DNA of 64,000 nucleotides from positions 62,001 to 126,000 of the forward strand of contig JAOABH010000004.1 in NCBI GenBank assembly GCA_026418455.1. The letters are read 5' to 3'. A program made the translations under genes and the position numbers. The notes below the pieces were generated by a model. It was not told the DNA's origin. It ran no database searches and saw only the letters and a list, made by a program, of their open reading frames with translations. This stretch comes from Hydrogenothermaceae bacterium. Lineage in GTDB: Bacteria > Aquificota > Aquificia > Aquificales > Hydrogenothermaceae. Of the stretch, positions 58,524-64,000 are shown piece after piece. Position 1 is the first letter of the stretch, and every line of letters begins with the position of its first letter.

Positions 58524-59864
58524 CTATTTTAAATTGCAAGATTCTGTGTTTATCTTTATCTCTTCATCTTTTGGTATTCCAATATTTTCCCTAAGTTGTC
58601 CATCTCCAAAAACTATAAATTTGGGAATTGTTAATTCTTTTAGAGCCATAGGACCTCTGGCATGTATTTTATCTGTAGATATTCCCATCTCTGCTCCAAG
58701 TCCAAACTCATTTCCATCTGTAAATCTTGTTGAAGCATTTATATATACTGCTGCACTATCAACTTCCTGAATAAACTTCATTCCTTTTGTATAGTTTTCC
58801 GTAACTATTGCATCAGAGTGATGAGATCCGTATTTCTCTATAAAATCTATCGCTTCATCAAGACTATCGACGACTTTAACTGCTATTATTAAATCTAAAA
58901 ACTCTTCATAGTAATCTTCCTCTTTTACCGGAACAATCTCCGTATCCTTTGCTTTTGGATGGTTTATAAGAAGATTATAACTATACTCATCACATCTCAT
59001 TTCAACACCAGCTTTTCCGTAATAATAGGCTATCTCAGGTAAAAATCTATCAGCTATACTTCTATGAACAACTAAGTTTTCTATTGCATTACATACAGAT
59101 GGTCTTTGGACTTTTGCGTTGTATGCTATGTTGAGAGCTTTTTCCATATCTGCTTCATCATCTATGTACAGGTTACAAACACCTTTGTAATGTTTTATAA
59201 CTGGGATTTTAGAGTTTTCCGCCACAGCCCTTATTAAACTCTCTCCTCCTCTTGGTATTGCTACATCTATTAAACCTTCAAGTTTAAGAAGCTCATTTAC
59301 AACAGATCTATCGGTAGTATCTACGAACATAACAGCATCTTCAGGAAAACAGGTCTCTCTGCAAGCCTGCTTTATTATATCAACCAGTATCCTATTTGAG
59401 TTTATTGTCTCACTTCCACCTTTTAGTATAACTGCATTTGATGATTTCATACAGAGAGATGCAGCCTCTATAGTCACATTTGGTCTTGCCTCGTAAATTA
59501 TGAGTATTACTCCAAGTGGAACCCTCATCTGTCCTACTTTTAAGCCGTTAGGTCTTGTCCACATATTTACAATCTCGCCTACAGGGTCAGGCAAAGCCGC
59601 CACATCTTTTAGAACTTGAACCATCTGTTTTATTCTCTTTTCATCAAGAGCAAGTCTATCAAGTAAAGCTTTGGAGTATCCTTTTTTCTCTGCATTTTCA
59701 AGGTCCTTTTTATTCTCTGCTATTATCTCTTCCTTTCTCTCTAAGAGAAGCTCTGCTGTCCTTAGTAATGTTTTATTCTTTATATCTGTTTTTAAGTTTG
59801 TTAATGTCCTTACAGTTTTTTTTGCTTTCTGTGCTAAATTTAAAGCATACTCTTTTGCCTGCAT
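58524..59864 (-). CDS. proA: Glutamate-5-semialdehyde dehydrogenase (ProA)
   Basis: A 446-residue NADPH-dependent aldehyde dehydrogenase-fold enzyme reducing gamma-glutamyl phosphate in proline synthesis. Catalytic cysteine is in QRPSVCNAIENLV (about residue 258). Other signatures: YEARPNVTIEAASL, LKGGSETINSN, IPRGGESLIRAV and GLGAEMGISTDKIHARGP. It has a roughly 30-residue C-terminal extension compared with the E. coli enzyme (417 aa). It starts three bases after the DUF4388 gene. Confidence 0.95.
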   Translation of the reverse strand: MQAKEYALNLAQKAKKTVRTLTNLKTDIKNKTLLRTAELLLERKEEIIAENKKDLENAEKKGYSKALLDRLALDEKRIKQMVQVLKDVAALPDPVGEIVNMWTRPNGLKVGQMRVPLGVILIIYEARPNVTIEAASLCMKSSNAVILKGGSETINSNRILVDIIKQACRETCFPEDAVMFVDTTDRSVVNELLKLEGLIDVAIPRGGESLIRAVAENSKIPVIKHYKGVCNLYIDDEADMEKALNIAYNAKVQRPSVCNAIENLVVHRSIADRFLPEIAYYYGKAGVEMRCDEYSYNLLINHPKAKDTEIVPVKEEDYYEEFLDLIIAVKVVDSLDEAIDFIEKYGSHHSDAIVTENYTKGMKFIQEVDSAAVYINASTRFTDGNEFGLGAEMGISTDKIHARGPMALKELTIPKFIVFGDGQLRENIGIPKDEEIKINTESCNLK

Positions 59865-59867
59865 CTT

Positions 59868-60617
59868 CTACACCTCTGATTTTTTAGGTCTATTTTCTAA
59901 AAGTTGAATTATTCTATCAAATATAGTTTCATTTTTCTTTAACTTTAAAGGTAGTTTTATAATTCCGGCTGTTAAAAATCCGTAGAGAGCCCTTCTTGTT
60001 AGGAGTTTTATATTTTTAATCTCATTACTGTCTACTATTTTTCCGGATTTTAAAAGTTTATCTAAAGTTATCTTAGATTCTATATCAAAAATGGTTTTTA
60101 TCCCATCTATTAACGACAAAATTTCTTCCTCGTCTTGGTTAAGTGAAGAGATCTGAGCTTTTTCTTTGTAGTTCTCCACTTTTTCGTATATTAAATTTTC
60201 ATAGGTTATCTTTCTGCTTACTTCCTCTTCTGATAAATTCCTTGAAAGGTACATTATCAGTTTCTCTGTATCAACGGGAGATATTATATCATCTGGAATT
60301 TTTATAAAACCAGAAGTTACAGAAAATCTCCCTTTTTTTACAGACAATACAGTTGGTAATTTTTCAACGATGTTAGCTATAAGTTTATCCTTAGTTATGC
60401 CTTCTTTCCGGAGTATAGACTCAAAATCAAGGTCAAGGTATATGAGGAAGCTTTTTGAGACCTCTCTTATAAACACTGGCTTACCTTCTTTAAAATAGAT
60501 AGCTACATATCTTTTATTCTCTGCCGGCTCTATAACAAGAATACAACTTTTACTGTCTTTTAAAATAACTCCCAAAACATCTATAAGTCCGAAATTTTCA
60601 AGATTTCCACTAATCAT
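59868..60617 (-). CDS. DUF4388-domain protein
   Basis: A 249-residue protein beginning ISGNLENFGLIDVLGVIL and GKPVFIREV, which fit the DUF4388 (PATAN-like) domain found in gliding, signalling and type IV pilus-related regulatory proteins. A second half (about 150-245) is helical, with a winged-helix-like repeat DGIKTIFDIE and ALYGFLTAGIIKLPL. Function unknown. GGAGAG lies upstream of the ATG; first gene of the long minus-strand operon ending in bioC. Confidence 0.72.
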   Translation of the reverse strand: MISGNLENFGLIDVLGVILKDSKSCILVIEPAENKRYVAIYFKEGKPVFIREVSKSFLIYLDLDFESILRKEGITKDKLIANIVEKLPTVLSVKKGRFSVTSGFIKIPDDIISPVDTEKLIMYLSRNLSEEEVSRKITYENLIYEKVENYKEKAQISSLNQDEEEILSLIDGIKTIFDIESKITLDKLLKSGKIVDSNEIKNIKLLTRRALYGFLTAGIIKLPLKLKKNETIFDRIIQLLENRPKKSEV

Positions 60618-60639
60618 AAAAGTCTCTCCAAAGTTTATA

Positions 60640-60648
60640 TGCTATAAT
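60640..60648 (+). promoter_or_regulatory. Extended -10 promoter for the TonB-receptor operon
   Basis: TGCTATAAT, a perfect extended -10, 30 bases before the receptor ATG, in the 60-base divergent gap with the DUF4388 gene. No clear -35 element. Confidence 0.55.
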
Positions 60649-60677
60649 TATACAACAGGTAGAGAGGCGGTAAAAGT

Positions 60678-62606
60678 ATGAAAAATATAAGAATTTTTGT
60701 TTCTATCTTATTTATGGTTTTACCTCTTGTAAGTTATGGAGAGGATATCGGAAAGATTCTATCTGAGTATGAAGAAGCTTCAGATATGTCTAATAAAACA
60801 AAAACCGAGAGTTTAGGACATTACACAGTGATAACAAGAAAAGAGCTTGATATAATGCAAGCTTATACCCTTTCCGATGTATTAAAATCTCTTAAATTAC
60901 ATACTTACATACCAAACAGGTTTGGTGTTTATCAGTTAACTTCTGCTGGAGCTTCTGTAGGATTAAACACTTCCTATAGGCTTTTCATAGATGATCATGA
61001 GGTAAGCTCTATACATACTGATAATCCTTTTTTGATATTTGATAGATATCCTCTTGATAACATAGATCATATAGAGATATATTATGGAGCTGGTGCTGTT
61101 AGAATCGGAAATGAACCCTCTTTAATAATCATTAAACTCTACACAAAAGAACCTTCACGGGAAAATGCTTCATTATTGAGAACATCTGTATCATCAAGGA
61201 AATATTACACATTAAGCTTTAATGATGCAAGGGTTATTAAAGGTATATCTTACAATCTCCTTGTAAGTAGGAGTTATGAAAACTTTCCTACTTATAGAAT
61301 ATCATCAACAGATTTAAGTAAAGATACAAAAAGAAACTATCTCTTTTTTAAGATAAACTATCAGGATACTTCTGTTGATGTTAGTTTTGCTGATGTGAAG
61401 AGAGACGCCTTCAGCGGTCTTGCGGTAGATCTTACTCCAACAATATCAAGAACCACATCTCAGGACTTTTATATAAATCTAACTCAAAAATTTTTAGAGG
61501 ATAAATCTTTAAAATTAAATTTATCAGCTGATATAAATAGGAGAGATGGAGAGTTTGCAAATGATTTAGTAGGTGGAGGTGTGTTTGTTACTTCGATTTA
61601 TCCTTATCCTGTAAATCCTTTACAGATACCAACATATTACTATGAAAAACGAAATCTCAACAAATACACTTTCTATATATCCAAGGAGTTTAAGACAGAA
61701 AAAAATGTGCTATTAATAGGCTCTTCATATAAGATTAAGGAAAATGATATAAAGTTTATTAAATATAAAACCTCTTTAGGAGATTACACACCGAATAAGC
61801 TGTCTGGATTTGATAAAGTTGATCTCTTTACAGCGTTTGTAGAAAACCAGTTTAACATAACAGATAAAAATCTGCTTTTTCTCTCTTTAAAGGTTGACCA
61901 TTATCATAGAAACGGAGGATATAAGGAGATTACAAACTACATAGCGAGAGCTGGCTTTGTATCATACTTAAATGACAATCTATACACAAAAGCTTTCATC
62001 ACAAGAACATATGTTCCTCCATCTTTCTTCGAAATTGAGATGTCAAAAAACGGTCAAGACCTTTCTTCAGAAAAGTTAAAAGGTTTAAGCTTTGAAACGG
62101 AGTATAAAAAAGATAACCATAAGCTAAATCTCTTTTATGGATACAGTGAGGCAAAAGATATGATCGTATTTTTTTCTTACTCCCAAAACTACAATAAAAC
62201 CCTAAAAGGACACTACTTCAGTTTAGATTATGAGTATAGATTTGACAGTAATAATAAGTTATCATTTAATCTTTTTAAAACATTTAGTAACATTGATACA
62301 ACCTTTTCAAGCGAAGATGGTGGATTTATTAAGCTGTTTAACTCTACCGATAAGTTTGATATATACAATGAGATTATTTATAGAAAAGGTTTTAAGGTGT
62401 ATGGGTACAAAGTTAATGACAGTTTTAACTATAATGTAGGAATTTCTTATAGATTAAAAAATGACTGGTTTGTTAAACTAAAAGGTGAAAATCTTTTAAA
62501 TAGTAGTCCTAAGGCTGTTTTTGTAATTCCTGTTCCACAACCTTCAGTAATCTCTTTGCCTTCTTACGACAGAAGAGTTATATTTAGTATTGAGAAGGTA
62601 TTTTAG
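60678..62606 (+). CDS. TonB-dependent receptor-like outer-membrane protein
   Basis: A 642-residue protein: signal peptide (cleavage near SYG, residue 21), plug domain with YTVITRKELDIMQAYTLSDVLKSL in pieces (about 48-75) and DNIDHIEIYYGAGAVRIG (about 125-143), then a beta barrel ending in RRVIFSIEKVF with terminal phenylalanine. No clear TonB box is seen in the mature N-terminus, so it may be a plug-barrel channel rather than a high-affinity siderophore receptor. The next genes (YfiR-like, GGDEF) suggest it works with c-di-GMP signalling. Confidence 0.8.
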   Translation: MKNIRIFVSILFMVLPLVSYGEDIGKILSEYEEASDMSNKTKTESLGHYTVITRKELDIMQAYTLSDVLKSLKLHTYIPNRFGVYQLTSAGASVGLNTSYRLFIDDHEVSSIHTDNPFLIFDRYPLDNIDHIEIYYGAGAVRIGNEPSLIIIKLYTKEPSRENASLLRTSVSSRKYYTLSFNDARVIKGISYNLLVSRSYENFPTYRISSTDLSKDTKRNYLFFKINYQDTSVDVSFADVKRDAFSGLAVDLTPTISRTTSQDFYINLTQKFLEDKSLKLNLSADINRRDGEFANDLVGGGVFVTSIYPYPVNPLQIPTYYYEKRNLNKYTFYISKEFKTEKNVLLIGSSYKIKENDIKFIKYKTSLGDYTPNKLSGFDKVDLFTAFVENQFNITDKNLLFLSLKVDHYHRNGGYKEITNYIARAGFVSYLNDNLYTKAFITRTYVPPSFFEIEMSKNGQDLSSEKLKGLSFETEYKKDNHKLNLFYGYSEAKDMIVFFSYSQNYNKTLKGHYFSLDYEYRFDSNNKLSFNLFKTFSNIDTTFSSEDGGFIKLFNSTDKFDIYNEIIYRKGFKVYGYKVNDSFNYNVGISYRLKNDWFVKLKGENLLNSSPKAVFVIPVPQPSVISLPSYDRRVIFSIEKVF

Positions 62607-62608
62607 AT

Positions 62609-63124
62609 ATGAAATTTTTAAAATCTAAAATCATCTTTATATTGGTGATAAGCCTTTTATCAACATTGAAAGCTCAAGAGTTAGCGGAAAAATATTTGGT
62701 GATAAGCCTTTTATCAACATTGAAAGCTCAAGAGTTAGCGGAAAAATATGAAGTTAAACTTATAGAAAAGATAGTTATGGGTATAACCGGAAAAAGTTAT
62801 CCTAAAATATGTACTGTAAATTATCCTGTTGATAGGATAAAAGAGTATTCAACATATCTTGTTATATCTTCCTGTAAACAAGCTGATATGGTGATAGCAG
62901 GAACTGATGAGTTAGAGAGCTTTGATAAACCTATTTTATTAATTGGTGATACAGAAATCAAGGATAGAAAAGATGTAATAGGTGCTATCTTTTGGAAAAA
63001 AGGAAGACCTCAGATCATATTTATAGATAAAAATCTGAAACGCTTTGATATTCAGATTCCAAGAGAATACAACAAATATATAATAAAAAAGGACTCTTTA
63101 AAATATGCTGAAGCTGTTTTTTAG
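62609..63124 (+). CDS. YfiR-like (DUF4154) periplasmic protein with duplicated signal region
   Basis: A 171-residue protein. The N-terminal signal peptide is unusual: LVISLLSTLKAQELAEKY occurs twice in exact tandem (54-base duplication, 62642-62749), so there are two hydrophobic cores and two KAQEL cleavage regions. The rest resembles YfiR/DUF4154 proteins: an early IEKIVMGITGKSYPKICTVNY, a SSCKQADMVIAG and KPILLIGDTEIKDRKDVIGAIFWKKGRPQIIFIDKN (pieces). Known YfiR proteins restrain a partner diguanylate cyclase; here the next gene, overlapping by 20 bases, encodes one. Assignment is moderate. Confidence 0.6.
   Translation: MKFLKSKIIFILVISLLSTLKAQELAEKYLVISLLSTLKAQELAEKYEVKLIEKIVMGITGKSYPKICTVNYPVDRIKEYSTYLVISSCKQADMVIAGTDELESFDKPILLIGDTEIKDRKDVIGAIFWKKGRPQIIFIDKNLKRFDIQIPREYNKYIIKKDSLKYAEAVF
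62642..62749 (+). repeat. Exact 54-bp tandem duplication
   Basis: Copy 1 spans 62642-62695 and copy 2 62696-62749 with no mismatch. It is in frame, adding 18 residues to the signal peptide of the YfiR-like protein. The complete identity shows a very recent event or an assembly artefact. Confidence 0.95.
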
Positions 63125-64000
63125 GGAGCTTTTAAAGGGTAAAATCAGTATAGGTGTAATCTCATTCTCTTTAATAGTGTATATATCATTTCTATTCTAT
63201 CTTCCAAACTTAGAAAAAAAGCTTCATAAACTAATAGTAGATAGGGATATAGAGAATATAGATACTTTCTCTGTATCTGTCTTAAATACACTTTCAAAAC
63301 ATTACGATAGAGGAGATTATAAAATTCTCACAGATATACTTGAAACATTAAATGTTAAAGATGTTAAGTATGTGTTTATAGTTTCAAAAAGTGAGAGAGG
63401 TTATAGAGTTTTAATTGATGCTTCAAAGAATGATAGATTACCTCCGGGAAGTCCTATACAGCTACTTCCAGAAGAGGAAAATATTTTACAGAATGTATAT
63501 ACAACAAAAGATAAAGTTGTTTTAAACCATGAAAATATAGACACAATAGGAATAACCATCTATAGACCTTTTATTAAAGATGGCGAAATTTTGGGAGTTC
63601 TGATAGTTGATTTTTCTACACGAAAATTAAAAGAGATATCTCAATTAGTTCATAATCTCAAGAATATTATAATTTTTATAGTAGCTGGTTTTCTTCTTAG
63701 TTTAAACGCTGTAATAATTTCAGTATTAAAAGCTGTATATCACAGGAAAAAAAGTAGGACTGACAGTTTAACAGGTTTGTACAACAGGACATTTTTGGAA
63801 GATTTAGAATATACAATGAATTTATCTAACTATGTTGTTGCTGTCATTGATGTTGACTTCTTTAAGAAGATAAATGATACTTATGGTCATGAAGTAGGAG
63901 ATATAGTGCTAAAAGAGGTTGCAAAAATACTTAAGAATAACATAAGGTCTGAAGACTACCTTATAAGGTACGGTGGAGAGGAGTTTTTACTTTTTATAAG
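63105..64000 (+). CDS. Membrane diguanylate cyclase (GGDEF), 3' end outside window
   Basis: The frame starts at ATG 63105 inside the YfiR-like gene and is still open at the window edge (298 complete codons). Two membrane helices (about residues 14-31 and 185-205) flank a periplasmic sensor region of about 150 residues. The GGDEF domain begins at SRTDSLTGLYNR, continues with VIDVDFFKKINDTYGHEVGD and ends here with the catalytic motif RYGGEEFLLF (GGEEF, active form). With a YfiR-like repressor gene upstream, it resembles YfiN/TpbB cyclases. Confidence 0.9.
   Translation, partial: MLKLFFRELLKGKISIGVISFSLIVYISFLFYLPNLEKKLHKLIVDRDIENIDTFSVSVLNTLSKHYDRGDYKILTDILETLNVKDVKYVFIVSKSERGYRVLIDASKNDRLPPGSPIQLLPEEENILQNVYTTKDKVVLNHENIDTIGITIYRPFIKDGEILGVLIVDFSTRKLKEISQLVHNLKNIIIFIVAGFLLSLNAVIISVLKAVYHRKKSRTDSLTGLYNRTFLEDLEYTMNLSNYVVAVIDVDFFKKINDTYGHEVGDIVLKEVAKILKNNIRSEDYLIRYGGEEFLLFI

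Overview
The window is AT-rich, densely packed bacterial DNA. It looks like the chromosome of a thermophilic, chemolithotrophic sulfur oxidiser of the Aquificota, most like the Hydrogenothermaceae (Sulfurihydrogenibium/Persephonella type). That placement is inferred from gene content (partial Sox system, two flavocytochrome c-type flavoproteins, two molybdoenzyme operons, BioW, a class II gyrase A) and AT-rich codon use; no rRNA is present to confirm it. Most genes sit in operons with 1-30 base overlaps, and most starts have a clear GGAGG-type Shine-Dalgarno sequence. I see no prophage, insertion sequence or CRISPR array.

Layout. 1-5.7 kb: housekeeping genes on + (end of mtnB, mtnD, fabI, thiS, hisS, tgt with an apparent CTG start, ferredoxin). 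5.7-8.6 kb: minus-strand herA, phosphoribosyltransferase and haem lipoprotein. 8.6-13.5 kb: MFS transporter, then a three-gene sensory operon (PhnD-like binding protein, histidine kinase with a cysteine cluster, NtrC-type sigma-54 activator). 13.5-27.5 kb: sulfur-oxidation island: porin, fccA-fccB, Rieske-fccB2, then soxX-soxW-like-soxY-soxZ-soxA-soxB, DUF302 lipoprotein, second porin, metallo-beta-lactamase-fold protein, DsrE-like protein and a second DUF302 protein. There is no soxCD. 27.5-39.3 kb: housekeeping genes (mnmG, coiled-coil nuclease-like protein, double ferritin-like protein, mtnP, zinc-ribbon protein, tRNA-CAT, dedA, comEC, aminotransferase, gyrA and two small membrane proteins).

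39.3-54.7 kb is the most unusual part. A sigma-54 promoter with a tandem 20-bp upstream repeat precedes a secreted thiosulfate sulfurtransferase, a YeeE/TsuA-type sulfur transporter, a 45-aa membrane protein, a membrane-anchored rhodanese that has lost its catalytic cysteine, a type II DMSO-reductase-family molybdoenzyme (alpha, beta, and a gamma subunit fused to cytochrome c), and a small secreted protein. The degenerate rhodanese and the last protein share a C-terminal tail, PKAG-x3-GCL, reminiscent of the SoxY cysteine swinging arm. This suggests an undescribed periplasmic sulfane-sulfur oxidising or reducing system. A second molybdoenzyme operon follows (beta, NrfD-type anchor, 1071-aa catalytic subunit, TorD-like chaperone, polyferredoxin), resembling sulfur/polysulfide reductases of the Psr/Sre type.

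54.7-60.6 kb is a minus-strand operon joining bioC-, bioH- and bioW-like genes and a hotdog thioesterase with tsaC/sua5, panB, proA and a DUF4388 protein. 60.7-64.0 kb is a + strand TonB-type receptor, a YfiR-like periplasmic protein carrying an exact 54-bp tandem duplication, and the start of a GGDEF diguanylate cyclase cut by the window edge.

How it fits together (inference): the PhnD-like protein, kinase and sigma-54 activator may sense a periplasmic sulfur compound and switch on the sox operon (sigma-54 promoter at 18998) and possibly the rhodanese/molybdoenzyme operon (sigma-54 promoter at 39469). Sulfide would enter through FccAB, thiosulfate through SoxXAYZB. Sulfane sulfur that a Sox system without SoxCD cannot oxidise may pass to the rhodanese/carrier/molybdoenzyme set.
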